Shown in pieces: positions 49,301 through 62,985 of a stretch of 64,000 nucleotides of DNA. Source of the DNA: Thunnus maccoyii (Eukaryota > Chordata > Actinopteri > Scombriformes > Scombridae); contig NC_056539.1 in assembly GCF_910596095.1 (NCBI RefSeq), forward strand, positions 7,762,501-7,826,500. The letters run 5' to 3'. The notes below the pieces were generated by a model. That model saw nothing but the letters and a program-made list of their open reading frames with translations. It made no database searches and was not told the DNA's origin. Each line of letters opens with the position of its first letter. Within the stretch, counting starts at the first letter, position 1. The position numbers were made by a program, and so were the translations under genes.

Positions 49301-52300
49301 TACTATATCTGTATAATATACTGTTGTTGCAGTTAGTCTTTAAGGTTATAGACATACTGAGCAGTTTTCTGATAACAGGAAATGATATAATACTTGCACC
49401 ATCTAATGGTATTCAAACAGTGATTTTAGACATCTACAGCACACTCATAAATCAAACATTTTTAGTAAGCACACTGGCTGTTTTGAGTATACTTTCTGAT
49501 GTTTTTTTCAGTATGAACACACCACATACCTGGTGTTGTTTTGATTTGGGACACAGCTACAGTCCTACAGCGCTCAGTCAATAACATGTTGAGAACGCAG
49601 CTGTCTCAGATCATGTTTTAATGTTTATGTTTGTGACACAAAAATAACCTTTAGCTTTGTCTATTGGAGTCATCAATCACATCTGACTGTCAGTGTACTA
49701 ACCTGCAGGTTGCCATGTGCCCTGAATGATTGTGATATCTGCTAAAGGCAGATCTCTGGTTGTTAATGTTATTTATTCACCTGGTTCATGAATCACTGAT
49801 GTGGGCTGCTCAGTATTTAATGGCCAATAAAGCAGAAATTCATTTAACAGGTATTTGATTACATGTCTGATATCAATCTTGTGTCTCTCACTGTATGATT
49901 GCCAAGTTTAAATTTGCCAAAATATGTACAAAAAGCCAGGAAGATATGCCTATAGAGATGAATGAAATGTGTGTGTGATGCATTTATCTCACTAGTTCAT
50001 CTTATATTTTAAAGGTGATTTACATTGTCAAACATGAACCTTACAAAGGCCTGACAGTAACAGTAAAAACGTGTTAGAACAAATACAGATGACGTTTAAA
50101 AAGTTCAGAGTTCGAGTACCCAAATTCAACCTTTTACACTCTTGCATGCAACAGCGCAGACTGTCATCATACTCACCTCTGATTGGCTCCCTGGGTCTGG
50201 GAGCTGTGAGCCCTTTGCACCTCCTCCTCCAGCCTGGAGCGCTCCTCTTCCAGCTGCAGCAGCGTCTCTGGAGAGTGCTGCTGCTTGCTGACCAGGATGA
50301 TCTCCTGCAGGAGGGCCTCCTTCTCGCGCAGCAGCTGCAAGAAGTCCCGGTCGCGGTCTGCTTCGGCTCGCCCCGACCAGCTCTCACTGTCCAGCTGTGC
50401 TAGCTGGTGCTGGATACTCTGCACCCTGGTAGAACGGGAGGGGGGAGGGCTCAGTGTAGTGCAGGGAGGTTTGGATCATTTTCATTTTCTCATTACACCT
50501 GGCACTGGCTCAACTATGGATACAGCTGACAAATTTATAGTCAGAGGCAGGCAAGTACATGCTGTGATTACTGGGTTACAAACATTTATTTACACAAACT
50601 TTGCTGGAGCCAAATGTGCCTCTGAAGTATCAAGAGTACAGAGTTGCTATGGCATGAAAAATAATCACAAAAGTCATCCCCCTCTTTACTCATACACCCC
50701 TCCCTTGACCCAGATCACACACATACAATCACACAATTGTGTCACACTGTCTTCCGCCGACTTCAACTTTTAAATACAGCTGGGAATTACAGGATACGTC
50801 ACCATATGATACTGTCATGATACACTGGCCAAATACAGCACATCAGTCAGACAGTCAGCTATAAAAACAGTCCATCATCAAACCTGTGTAACTTGGTTGA
50901 GAACACATTAACACAGAAATGGCAACATTTTGAAGAAAAAAAAAAAAAAGACTGGTCATAAGCTGGAGTTATTCTTCACATTACAAAGAGCCTTCTGTCT
51001 CACAAAACTGTATAGACAACTGAATGACGCCTTCATTCAAACGCAAAAACAACTACAAACTGTCAAAAGTCTGAACTCATAAGCACAAGTTTTCCAGTTG
51101 AAATATTTGGTATAAAATATCTCAAATTTAACAACTGAATTTCACTGTAACTGATGTATCACAGGAGAAAGAACTTAATTCTGAACTGAGGTGTAAAAAG
51201 TGCTTTAATTATATACTTGACTATTTCTTTACCAAGCACAGTGACTTCCTGGAGTCTTGCAACCTCACAGTAGCTCAGACTGTTTCCAGTCCTGATGCTA
51301 AGCTAAGCTAAGCTAACCAGCTGTTTGCTGTAGCCTAGCAGCATATTGACAGATATGAGAGTGGTATCAATCAATTCAACTAACTCCAGGCAAGATAGCA
51401 AAACTATTTCCTAAAATTTGGATTTATACCTTTAAAGTTAGATGCTTGTCTCATAAAAACGCTTTTTAAATAAAACTGTACATAACTTTGGTTCATGTTG
51501 TTACATTTTGACCAAACTGCATCATCAACTAATAAGAACAAGCCACAGTTTTTTTTGGCTGTGCAGTTTTTTAAAACTTAAGTAATTTCCCAGATGGCTG
51601 CTGGGTAATATTTAGTGTTAAACACAGCATCTATGTACTCTGCACAAGTGTTTATAGTAGTATGGCTTCACATAGCACCACATACTTGTGCCAAGCAGAC
51701 ACTTCATGCTGCGACTATAATGACAGCATTCAGCGTAGTAATTTCTACCTGAGCTCCCATGATGCATCAGCTAGCCAGTGGTCTTACAGGTGTGTATCAC
51801 TGAGATGTTATTCAGACTGAGTTAAGTGGGATCTCAGGGAGATGGAGTCCTCAGCACGGATGAAATAACTGTGTTTATGTGTGCTGGATTTCAGACAGAG
51901 TGACTCAGTGACAGAGCATGCAAGTTTCCACAGGTCTCCCTTCTCTCTCGCTCTCTCTCCCTCCCTCCCTGATGTCATGGTTGGCATTGCTGTTGCTGGG
52001 TCACCACAGCAACATGAATTTTATTTCAAAAAAAAAAAAAAAAAAGAAGTCTGCAGAGCCAGTGTAACAACATAGTGACTCTTGCTGCTGCAGCTATCAT
52101 CACACTTCTGCCCCCTTACAGCTGGAGCATACACTGTCCAACCAGGAGCGTATCAATGATAATATAACACTCAACTTTATGACATACCTGCGCTGAATTT
52201 ATCAAACTAAAAAGGAACTTCAGGCTTCGTTTCAGTGTTGATTTTGCCAACGTATAATTTAGCCTGCGCCATAGGGTGAGCTGGGATATATTTAAGCAAA

Positions 52301-54671
52301 CTGCACACAGTGTGTACATTAAACCACCTTGCGGAGAAGCAGGGTGTGCACCGGGGCAGGCGTTGGGCAGTGCTCTCTCTGGCTGCGCACACAAAGGCAG
52401 CACACAGTCAGCAGCAGTGTGGCCAGGGAAGAATGTGACCACCCAGCTCATTCCACTGGCCAGACATCGCTCAGCAGCCACGGCCACCAGGCGCAAATAC
52501 TATTCATAACACATCCTCCCACTGGACAAGGCCCCGAGGAACGAGAGGGGGCCGACGAGCTCAGTGAGTCAGTGCTGCATGCCGGTGTGTCATAGTACTA
52601 CGACAGATAAACAACAAACATACTTACTTTTTCTTGGCTTCCTCATATTGCCAGTTGAGTTTCACTTTGTCCACCAAGTGCGAGGAATCCTGGGAACCAT
52701 ACTTCGGAAAATACAAAATAAAAACATTAAAAAGGTGGCTTTAAACATTCACACGACAAAGACAACGGATAACAGAGATAGATATGATCAGATTATATAG
52801 CAAGTCATTGCAGTCAATAGAGGGGAGTACAGGGAGTTGTGGAGTGTTCGTCAGCTGATCTAGTCATGATTCAAGCTGTTGATCATTCTTTTAGGGGTGA
52901 GACAGGGAGGAGCAGCGGCGTCTCCTACCTCTCCCATGATGTCAGTCTGACAGCCAGTGTCACAGTACTGCTGCAGACTGCATGAGTCACCCGCGGTTCC
53001 AGTGCTGTTCGCCACCTCGTTGGCCGAGTCGCTGATAGACAAGCTGCTCTGGAAGTTCACCGTCAGCTTCGCCAGACTCTGCGCGACGGAGCATACGCGA
53101 AAGAAAATGTATCAGACAGAAATAATAATGACAACAATCACATTATCGTTGTGTGAGATTTGTTGTGACAAAAACCAAAAATGTGACCAAAAATGCAAAC
53201 TACATTTCCAGCATCAGTTTCCTGTTCCTTGTTTTTAATCAATTCAACATTTAAAAGTGTGTCATCTGCCTCCAGTATGTGCTCATAAATAGATGGTGAC
53301 ATTGCCAGGAAATGCCTCTGTAAATGTGGCCTGACAATAAGAATGAATCACTGTCTTGTTACCACTCAATTATTCATTATTTATTACTCCTTTACTTTTT
53401 TTTTTTTTTGCTTTGCTGGCAAAATCAGAGACGTGGTCGGTGATTCAGATGTCTGGAAATGCACTTTTAAGACAATGAAGAAGCAGCAGGACAGTGGTTG
53501 TTAACAGACACTAGAGGTCACCATAGAATACTCCAACAACAACTATACCAGGAGTGCTGATTGTAGAAAGTAGAGGACATCTTTTTAAAAAAAAAAAAAA
53601 AAAATCAGACACCTGGATGAGGTCCTGCCTCTCCTTCTCGCCTGTGCTGATGGCCTTCTTGATGCTACGCAGCTCATTGAAGATGGCTTGAGCCTCGTCC
53701 AGCTTGTAGTTTGTCTGACTGCAGGACATCTTCCTGTCAATCCTGTGAGACAAAATACACATATTAGCACTTTTCATATTATTCTCTTCCTTCAATTTCT
53801 CAAATGATATGCAAAAGGTATCCTAGCATACAAGAGAAAGAACTCTGAATCCCTCCATCTGTCTTCAAAAAGGATACAACATTTCAAATGCAAATTAATG
53901 AAATTATAGATCGCCATAGGGACGACAATAAAAAGGAAATACATTACTCATACACAAAGAAATAATTTGGCTACAGCTCTTCACAAGATGTCAAATTCCT
54001 GCCTATAAGTGGCACTATTAGTCCCACATATTTTTGTCCTTGTACCATGAGGAAATAGGATGTAAAAGGGTAAAATTTGCAGATTTTTCCTCTCACAGTA
54101 AATGTGATATTCTCTGATTTTAAATGAGACGTGACTTCTTTGAAACCACCTCCCACGAGAAAGGGGTTTTGGATTTTTCCAGCTAATTAGGATAAGACAA
54201 CAGGCTGACAGGCAGGTAAGGGCGGTGGCATTGTAAATATTTGTAGACCACCAACTCTGGAAAAATCCATCTTAGTTTCTGTTATAATAAAGTGTCAGGA
54301 GGAGTACTCAGGGAGCTTGGAAAGGTGTTGAATTGTGTTTTGATGAAACTCCTCAGTTGTAAATATTTTAAAAAAGTGGTTTTCTTTTGTGTGGAGGAAA
54401 ATACGGATCAGAGAGGGACAGCAGAGACAAGATGCTGCTGCGTTATTATTATTCTTAATTCTGGGAGGGAAAAAAAAACAAATGAAAGCTAAAATGTGCC
54501 CACTGAGCATCATTACACTATCTAAACAATCGCCCGATTATAGTTTGCACAAGAATCTAGCCCGCCCATTTTACACTGCGAACTAGTCTCAAATTAAGAA
54601 TGACATCTCTCATTCATGTACTGGTAACAGGGTGGTGCTTTATGTGGGATAACAGGTCAGTGGAAAATAAG

Positions 54672-54711
<40 letters not shown>

Positions 54712-55790
54712 CAGACGAATATCTCAAGTATTTTTATGTGGGAGGCAATATCAGTGAGCCACTGTTTTTTTTTTTTAGACTGTGGTCAGTTATGAAATAC
54801 TGATGCTGCATGTGACAGGATGGAGTAAATGCTCATCTGTGCTTGTTTCAACATGCTGAGATATTGTTTCAGCTTTGAGGGGTGAAATCCGACTTGAGAC
54901 CCTCAGTATGGAGTGCTGGCTCTTTAAAAGAAATTCAAGGTGTGATTCAGGTGTCTATTGATTATGAAATTCAAAAAAAAAAAAAAAAATCAAACAGACA
55001 CCGCCGATCTGCTCTCCCTCTCTGAAGGTAAATCGGTTCTTGAGTGTGAAGGGGTTCGTTGGGTCGGGGGGTTCGTTGGGTCGGGAGCTGGAGGAGTGTG
55101 GTGCGGCGCCTCCTCCTCCTCCTCCATCACTGGGCCCGCTGGCACGTGGCCCCCGCTCTCACCACAGCCCGCTTCCTTCACTCTCCTTCAACAGCAGGTA
55201 CTGTTCATCCACCGACCCTGCCTCTTCCTCCCAAAACAAGCCCTGCTTTGTTCCCCCCACCCCATTGGCAGGGCCTGAGAGTTTATATGCTTAGCAAAAA
55301 AAAAAAAAAGAAAAAAAAAGAAAAAGGCAATACCCACCCCTCGGTGCCTGCCTGTATTGAACCCCCCACCCTGTGTGCTCTAAAGAATGCATAGCTAATA
55401 TTTTCTTAACAAGTAATATATTTTAAGTCCATCAGCTCCTTGGATGTTGGTTAGTGCTCAATGCTCAGTGAAAGCATGTCTGAAAATTTGAGAAATTTGT
55501 CAAGATAAGGTGGAATACAGATGAGCAGAAAAGATACTCGTACGCCAAACTGTCCGAAAGAGATAAACTCCTGAAATTCTTTTTAGTGAGTTGTGACGAT
55601 TAAGAACGGGGTGGGGTGGGGGTGGGGGGTGTTGTACGTCAGAAACTGTTTGTTTGCTTTATCTGATGCGACAAGGCTGGAGAACAATTAGCTATATTGC
55701 TGACAACAGCTGAGATTGAAAAAACAACAGCCGTAGGGTCCCTCCTGGCCTCAACCCTACTGGGCAAAAACCAACCCGGGAAAAACAATA

Positions 55791-55859
<69 letters not shown>

Positions 55860-55883
55860 CAAACAAAGGCACAAACACAAGCA

Positions 55884-55920
<37 letters not shown>

Positions 55921-58900
55921 ACATACATACATATGCACATGAAAACTGAAGAAGAGGATGCTTCCATGTTTTCTGCAAGCTGTGTATTCTCCTGGCTATT
56001 CTGGGAATCACTCGAGTTGTATATTATCTAAGAGATAAGGGACTCTTTGCCAGGACTCAGGAAGTGCAGAGGAATTTGCTGCCAGATATCTCTGTGTTTT
56101 TGAAACTGCTCTCGAGCCCACACCTCCCCCCTCCTCCCCTCTCCACGGAGCAACTTCCTCTCCAGGCTGAGCCTTGGCTCCCTGCACTCCACTGGTGCAT
56201 CCTCTTCCTGAGGTGGAGTCCCCTTTTCCATCAAAAACTCCCTCCATTTGCCTTTTCTCAAACGCTCTCTTTTTCCTCCGAGAGGTGGAGCTTCTATTTC
56301 TAACATTGAAGTTTGGAAGCGCTCTGAAATGTTCCCGGCACAAAAAGACGCTGTGTGTGTTTGAAAACCAACACAAACTAAAAGGAAAGATGGGAGACTG
56401 CCTCTAAAATACAAGCAGAAGAAGAGTATCTCCTCATTATTCTATGAAAATCCTTACAGCTCACATGAGTCGAAAATCTTTTTGCTCCGAACATCAAATC
56501 ATTTTTAAAAGAGATATTTTAAATGTCAAAGCTGAACTAAGCGTGGAACAGGTTGTATGAACACAAAGAGACATGTGGAGAGAAAGAGAAGAAGAAACAG
56601 AGAGAGACGGTTTGAGTTGAAGATAAAGGACGAACACTGAGGGTGAGAGAGAGAATAAAACAGGGAAAAGGCCTTAGGGTGGGAAACAGTGGGGGCTGAG
56701 TGTTGTAGGAAGGAGAAGGGTGGCCATGGGAGGAAGGGTGGGCCTGGGACACAGAGGCAGAGGAACACTCACTCCTGCAGGGTCTCCACTCCCATTTCCT
56801 TATACTGCAGCTCCTGCTTCACCTGGGCCAGCTCCTGCTTCAGTCTGGAGAGCTGCGGACACAAGGCCGAGCACCAGGTTAGTATGGCGTACAATGGGCT
56901 TCTCTCACCACCACCACCCACCAAAACTGCTTAGTCATCACTATTCACATACAGGAATGCTCGGCTGTGTTTATACAGGGACGCACGCGCACACACGTGT
57001 GTACACGCGCATGTCCACCCACAGTGGAGTTCTCACTGAGGCTTTTCTCCCCTGAAAAAGATCTGTTACTCATGCAGAATGACTAATTGTGACCTTAAGG
57101 ACTTTTAAATTAATTTAAAATAGGGCTGGGCAATTATTCAGTCTTAATCACTCTTCCTTGCATTGCCTTTCAGTGATGACATGATCATATCGTGTTAATG
57201 TTGGACTCTGGCGTTAAAAGCGCTGTATTTCACTCTCTGAGCAGGATGACTGAAAGGAGACTTGTTTGATGATAATAATGTTACATAAGTACAGTTGAGC
57301 TACCACAAGAAGATTTTTTTTGCACATCTTCAAGCAGAACTTAATGAGATATTAAGTTAAGATGGGATATGACAATTCTTGGACCAATCCAGAGGATTAA
57401 AATTCATTTCACATGAAATAAATGTTTATTTCATACTGTTCTAATATCTTGCAGAGCTGTGATGAACAGAACATCGAGGGACTTATGAAGCAATGGGACG
57501 AGGATCTTCATTATGTTTATGTCACAGATGTTTGTGAGGAATGTATTCCGGGAGGCCGGAATACAATATAAGTTATTGCCTAAACAACACACAACATCTC
57601 ATGTAGTGAACAAAATGAATCCCAGTGAATGTAAACTGACAGCTGGAACTTACATGTGTTGCTTTTGGACAACTAATTACAGATCAGCCTGTGATAAATG
57701 ACCTGCCAGGGATGTACAGTAAGTAACTTAATCCAGAGAGGAAGGGAGGATCGGATTGGAGGGTTCCTGATGGTTCTATGTAATACATGTCACAGTTGGA
57801 TTTGTCTGTAATAGTTATTGAGGGATAGTGTATGAATGTGTCTTTTGTAGGATCTTTACTGTGTGGTTGATGCTGCGATAATGTTGAGTCTTGTTAAGAT
57901 GCACTTATATAAAAAAAAAACGCAATAAAATGATTTACAAAGCTCTTTGTTTCACATGTGTGAAGAATTTTTGTCTGACGTAATGCACAACAGTGGAACA
58001 CAGCTCAATGTGCTGAACATCAATTGGATTATCTTTGGTAAATAGTAAATGGGCTGCATTTATAAAACGCCTTTCTAGTCATCCGACCACTCAAAGCGCT
58101 TTACACTACACGCCAACATTCACCCGTTCACACACACACTCAAACACTAACGGCAGAGTAGCCAAGGTGTCTACTCATCAGGAGTTTATAATGCTCATTC
58201 ACACACATTCACACACCGATGGCGCAGTCTTCAGGAGAATTTGGGGTTCGGTATCTTTCCCCGAGGACACTTTGACATGCTGACCAGAGGAGCCGCCAAT
58301 CGAACCACTGATCTTCCGATTGGTGGATGACCCGCTCTGCCTCCTGAGTCACAGCCGCCCACGGTGTGATTCGTTTTGCAGAACATTTGCAAATTACATT
58401 TTAAGTGGTTTATATCTCTATAAGAAAATGTTGTTTTAATGTTGTGATAGTGATTTCAGCCATATTGCCCAGCCCTACATTAAAAGATTATACTGACATT
58501 TTGTGGGGAAAAAAAAGACAAGCAGTTCAGTTTTGGAAACACTGTCCATAAATCACTTCAACACACTTAACAACAACTGGTCATCATAAGATTAAAAGAG
58601 ACAATTGTAACATACAACCCTCCTTATCCTGAATATGTACATTTTCCTCAACTTAATCCAGTCAACAGTGAGTTAACAGGATGATTATGTCCTTATATTA
58701 ACTGTGATTTCTATGGTAACATTATGATTCAGTCTCAATCGTCTTTTCAGTGTAACACTTCAGTTTGAAATGTCTCTGATCCAGGAAACACCTCACCCAC
58801 ATGACTGAGCACAGAGAAATGTCTAACTTGGCCATGTGAGTCAGTGACCTAGCCTCTGCCTGACCCTTTGATGATGATCTCATCCTCATCCTCTCGAGGC

Positions 58901-60019
58901 CCCCGGGGCAGAGCCACGGTATCCTGTAGGGGCCACACCCCGGCCCCCTTTTTTCTGCCCAAAAGGGCCCCCTCGCTACAGCCCATTGTTCTCCTCCGAT
59001 AATGACTTACCCGCTCTCGTCTACAAGCTATTTCCACTTTGATTTGGTCAGGGTCGTATTTCGCGTTGGAGGACGAGCCGGAGAGCGCTGTGAACACAGA
59101 AAAAGAGAGCACACAGAGGAGGGGAGGGGGGGGAGGGAGGGGGCGGTTAGTTGACAGTAATGATTTTGAGGTGAACTTGTAACAGAAAGAGATGAAGGAG
59201 GGGATCCGGTGTCGTCTCCCAGCCCTTCTCCCCCTGTGGACGCTTTGTGTGTGTGTGACAGCTGGCTGGAGTCGAAGGGTAAACTGGGTGGAGGTGGTTA
59301 AATTAAAAAGGGGAGGGCGGGGTGAACCAGGAAGCAGGATTTGAAAGATTTTCTATAGATCCGCAACCCCAAACCAGCTCCTGAAGGGACATCAACAATA
59401 TAGCATGTTCAAACCACATAATAAGGTCAGCTAAGGTCAGGTTTTACTTTTTCACAGAGGCTTCCGGTTTTCACACCTCTCCGAAACACGGAGACATATT
59501 CTGTCAGGGAAGTGAACTGGAGGTCGTTAGCGTGTCTTACTGCTGGTGATGGAGCGGTTGTCCTCAGAGAGCTCGTGGAAGAGCAACATTTCCTGCTGAG
59601 CCAGCTCCAGACGCTGCTGCTTGATCAGGTACATCTCTTTCTTGGCTTTGAGGGCCTCCTGGGCCACGACGAGGTACTCCTTCAGCATGCGTTCCTGCTC
59701 CTGCCGCCATTGTGTCCGCGGGTTCTCGATCTGGGTGGTCTCTGAAAACAGCAGACACAAGAGAAGTGACTAATAAGAAAATAATCCAGTAAAGAAGTGA
59801 GATTTTTTTGTCCAGTAGTTTTGGTTCAGACACAAACACTCATACTTTTGTTTGTATTCATACCGATTTTTACAGTTTAGAGAGGAAAAGGAGGATGAGG
59901 TGTACTCACTGTTGATGTGGTCGATGTAGTAAACTCCCACTTGCTGGTCATAAACTTCCTCCCACCCAAGAGGCAGCTCATCTCCAACACAATCGGCAAA
60001 CGTCAGCGGTTTGGTGATC
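43367..60019 (-). CDS. wwc3: WWC3 (KIBRA-family Hippo scaffold), 22 coding exons seen, 5' end outside window
   Basis: Exons, high to low: 60019-59910, 59741-59541, 59087-59011, 56852-56773, 53742-53613, 53078-52929, 52701-52628, 50425-50177, 48910-48821, 48732-48161, 48067-47947, 47568-47488, 47383-47297, 47148-46953, 46843-46673, 45824-45706, 45601-45454, 45363-45199, 45109-45017, 44931-44701 (high end uncertain by 3), 44614-44487, 43433-43367. The first visible exon encodes the second WW domain ([20 protein letters not shown]), whose second Trp is Ile, as usual for this family. Coiled coils, a Ser-rich segment ([18 protein letters not shown]), a C2 domain (about 47488-46673), an aPKC-type region and the terminal PDZ-binding ADDV follow. 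[11 protein letters not shown] and [20 protein letters not shown] identify WWC3 rather than WWC1/2. The family scaffolds LATS and other Hippo components at the cell cortex. The first WW exon must lie beyond 64000. Confidence 0.94.
46325..46445. repeat. Teleost repeat fragment in wwc3 intron
   Basis: GCAGCCATGTTAGCAGCTCTG and GTTGCTGAGATATTTCAGTT plus ACCAAAGCAGTGGACCAAAT match a frequent fish repeat that carries 'ttgttgagatatttcag...ggaccaaagtggtgga'. Confidence 0.65.
48151..48160 (-). other. GC-type splice donor in wwc3 (GC-AG intron)
   Basis: The 572-bp serine-rich exon (48161-48732) ends CCACAG|GCAAGA. Splicing there to 48067 gives TSTGGVTLRGN in the right phase, matching the family's GGTVTLRE segment. 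Nearby GT candidates do not keep the match. GC donors with this CAG|GCAAG context form a known minor class. Confidence 0.7.
51235..51435. repeat. Teleost repeat in wwc3 intron
   Basis: GATGCTAAGCTAAGCTAAG followed by GCAGCATATTGACAGATATG, AGAGTGGTATCAATCAATTC and GGCAAGATAGCAAAACTATT is a common fish interspersed repeat text. Confidence 0.7.
54673..54708. repeat. CA microsatellite in wwc3 intron
   Basis: Uninterrupted CA run of about 36 bp. Confidence 0.95.
55793..55930. repeat. Compound CA microsatellite in wwc3 intron
   Basis: A CA run of about 65 bp (55793-55857), a short non-repeat GCAAACAAAGGCACAAACAC stretch, then a second CA/CATA run to about 55930. Confidence 0.95.
57121..58477. mobile_element. 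Element with perfect 14-bp terminal inverted repeats, carrying a nested repeat
   Basis: TAGGGCTGGGCAAT (57121-57134) and ATTGCCCAGCCCTA (58464-58477) are exact inverted copies 1.3 kb apart in a wwc3 intron. 'agggctgggc' ends are typical of high-copy fish elements. The interior holds the separate repeat at 58030-58370, which probably inserted later. An unrelated pair of insertions is a possible alternative. Confidence 0.6.
58030..58370. repeat. High-copy teleost repeat (AAATGGGCTGCATTTATA ... CACAGCCGCCCAC)
   Basis: Begins AGTAAATGGGCTGCATTTAT, continues GACCACTCAAAGCGCTTTAC, ACATTCACCCGTTCACACAC, GGAGCCGCCAATCGAACCAC and TGATCTTCCGATTGGTGGAT, and ends CTGAGTCACAGCCGCCCAC. This is one of the most familiar interspersed repeats of percomorph genomes. 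Confidence 0.9.
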
Positions 60020-62429
60020 CTGAAATAAATATGAAATCAATTCAATTACAGCTGAAGAAGTAACAACATGCGTCTACAGGAAACCGGGTACCCGACACTT
60101 ACTCCTACGGGGATTCAAGACTTTCTTTTTCATCTTCAGAGTGCCCATTTTCAATTGAGTGTAATTTTAGATACCCTTACAGTAATCTAGTTTTCGGCCT
60201 CCCACATTATGCTCTGCATCATTATCATGTTTACAAAAAGGGGGGGAGGGCGAAAAAAAGCAAACATTCACTCTAAAGAATATTGTCTCCCCCTGTACCC
60301 TGACCCTCCACAGCAAAACTGCACCTTTTACCAGTTTTATCCTCTTGTCCGTACTTTAAAACTCCAATGTGGGTTTTAAAATGCTCATTATTACAAAGAG
60401 GAAGACTGTCGCTGCTTAACAACCATCCAGAGAGACAAAAATCTGACCCATCAGGAGTATTTAATCACAACACATAATCCAAGTACACAGGTTTTGATTT
60501 GCAGCTCATACATACACGTAATATACGTGTTAAAGCCTCTATATGATGGAATCAAATCATCTATGCTGATCAATCCCGAAAACCCTTTTCTCACTTACTC
60601 ATATAATAAAATGGGGAGATGTGATTCTGAGGTTTCCCTAACGTGAATAAAATAAATAATATCCTGTGACAAACTATTTATATAGATTATTTCATATCCC
60701 AAGGACACCTTATTAAAAGACAGATCTTTGAAACATTGGTTTCTGCAAGATAAGTAAAGATGTTTTCATTCATTGAGCATCTTATCCCAAAATTTCAGCT
60801 ACCGTACTGTATGTACAGAAAGAACATGAAGGAAAAGAATGAATGGATCCGGATAAAAACATAATAATTAAACATAATTAAGAGGAGAGACACTGATGAC
60901 TCATCAACTGAGGCAAAGCTCCTTCTGGCTTCAAACCACTCTATGCTGGTGACTGACAGATTTACAAGCTAGAGTATTTTACAAGGATACAAAGGTGTTC
61001 CTCGGACCACTGAACTGAAGGAGGAGACCAAAGTGTTGATAGGTCTGAAGGTATTTAAAGAAAATGACAAATATAATATGCTGTGAATTAATGCATTTCC
61101 TCTACTAAAACATGAATGAGACCTAAAAAAGGTTCTTATTCCTCACTGTGCATGGAGACACTGACCTAATATAGCCGTTAAAGTATTACAACCACTGACT
61201 ATAAGTTTGTGAATGAATGTTAAGTCTCATATGTCAGTAAAACATCAGGTTTATATGATCAGATAAATATACAAGTAGAGATAGATACAACTTGACAAAA
61301 TGTTCTCCTTATATACTGTGAAACTTGACACTTTTTTCCTTGACTGTTTGCTATTCATTTCATTGGATAAAAATACAAAAGAAATTTGTTGAGCGCATGA
61401 AGAAAGTGTAATGATTTATTAAATCGTGTGTGTGTGTGTGTGTGTTAACCACACAGCAGCAGGCTATAACAGTGACAGGGTATAACAGGGTAAAGCTAAT
61501 GACATCAGGCCGGTGCATAACCGACTCCTTTAATCTATACATATCAGTGAGCTGTGAACCAGTGGGTCTGATGACAGCAGCACACACAGTAACCGTCTGA
61601 TTACCATCAATCAGTGCAGACAAAAGGGGGAGTCCAGCGACAGTGACCCCCTTCCACCACAGTATGCTCACAATGCAGACAGGGCATGAGGCCTGATCCT
61701 GGCGAGGTATGCATACAATGAGGGGACGGCCCGGAGAGAGTAGCTGAGGCATTCTGCACCGCATTCCTCAGGAGACAGACGCAGCACACACACAGGCACT
61801 CAGGACAAGCTCGCTTCACTAAGACCTTAGTTTGCAAAGAAACTGTTTACAGGCCAAAGGTTGTAAATTAGAGGGAAACACAGAGGTAGTCCTCCTTTTC
61901 ACAAACCATCAAAGAAGCTTTATTAGAGCAGCACGCCAACAATATCTAAAAAGATATTAGCTGCACTTCAAAATGATATATACTCATGATTTATAGTTAA
62001 TATATCTTCTTATTGGGACATGTATTTCTATTTGGGTGTAGTAAAAGGAATCCTAGCAGTTGTGAATCACACGCACTTGTCAAAATCCTTCAACAATGCC
62101 TTAAATTCAATGAACTCCCCTCACATTTCACACATTTTTGGGGAGACCCTGCAGTGAACACAGCTGATGCGCAGCTTTGCCGGACGATAAGTTTTGTACA
62201 TCGTCTCTTCCTTTCATTTTATAATAAGGAAACTCTCAGATGTTGTGATTTATAAATTAGAGATGAGGTAACTCTTACAGAAATATGTCACAGAGTAACA
62301 CCTCAAATACTTCAGAACATTTCATTTTTCCATTATAGGCCTTGGCTCCATAAAAGTTTGATTTTATGTGATGAATATGAATTTGCCATGTAATATTTTG
62401 AAAGTGTAGCTGAGATACAGATTACACTG

Positions 62430-62985
62430 CTGTGGGACTGCAACCAACAATTATTTTCACTGATTATTTTCTCAATTTATGGATTAATTGTTTGGTTTTT
62501 AAATGTCATAAAATATGTAAAAATTTTACCAAAGACTGAATAACTTTGTCAAAAACACAAAAGATATTCACTTGATTTAAAACAAAGGAGAGCAGCAATC
62601 CTCACACTGGAGAAGATGAACCAGAAAAAGTCAATTTTGTTTCTGTCAATCGACTAATCCAGCGGTTCCTAACCTTCACTCACAACCCCTCAAAGGTTAC
62701 ATATTTGTATGAGCTGTGACAGTGATTTCTACCTCCTCAGATTGTTTAATTTGAAGCATTTCCAGGCCTGAAGATGTGAAACTATTCAGTAGTTCACAAG
62801 AAAAAAGCTAAATGATACATGTCTTAAAAAACAAACATAATTGTGCGGACCAGGACAAGGTTTTTGTTCTTCTTCCCTAACTTGTTGATCATCTCCCGAC
62901 CCCTCAGATTCATCTTGTGACCGCCTTTGTAGGTCGCAACCCCAGCTTGGAGACCAGGGACTAATCAATTAATTGACAGCTCTTC
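62430..62985. repeat. Teleost GATTAATC-type repeat interrupted by a hAT-like insertion
   Basis: Left part 62430-62659 (GCAACCAACAATTATTTTCA, GATTAATTGTTTGG, CAATCGACTAATC) and right part 62959-62985 (GACTAATCAATTAATTGACA) together form one copy of the repeat. A 299-bp insertion separates them. Confidence 0.75.
62660..62958. mobile_element. hAT-like non-autonomous element with 8-bp target-site duplication
   Basis: The 299-bp insert starts CAGCGGTTCCTAACC and is flanked by exact GACTAATC copies (62652-62659 and 62959-62966). An 8-bp duplication is the hAT signature. The interior text (CCCGACCCCTCAGATTCATC, TTGTGACCGCC, GTAGGTCGCAACCCCAG) is a repeat known to me from fish genomes. No coding capacity. 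Confidence 0.75.

Noticed and set aside
54990-55278. Open frames on both strands in GC-rich wwc3 intron sequence near 55.1 kb
   Set aside because: Low-complexity Glu/Pro composition without splice support. The WWC family has no such exon.
55639-56011. Cys/Val-rich frames on both strands near 55.8 kb
   Set aside because: Translations of a CA microsatellite.
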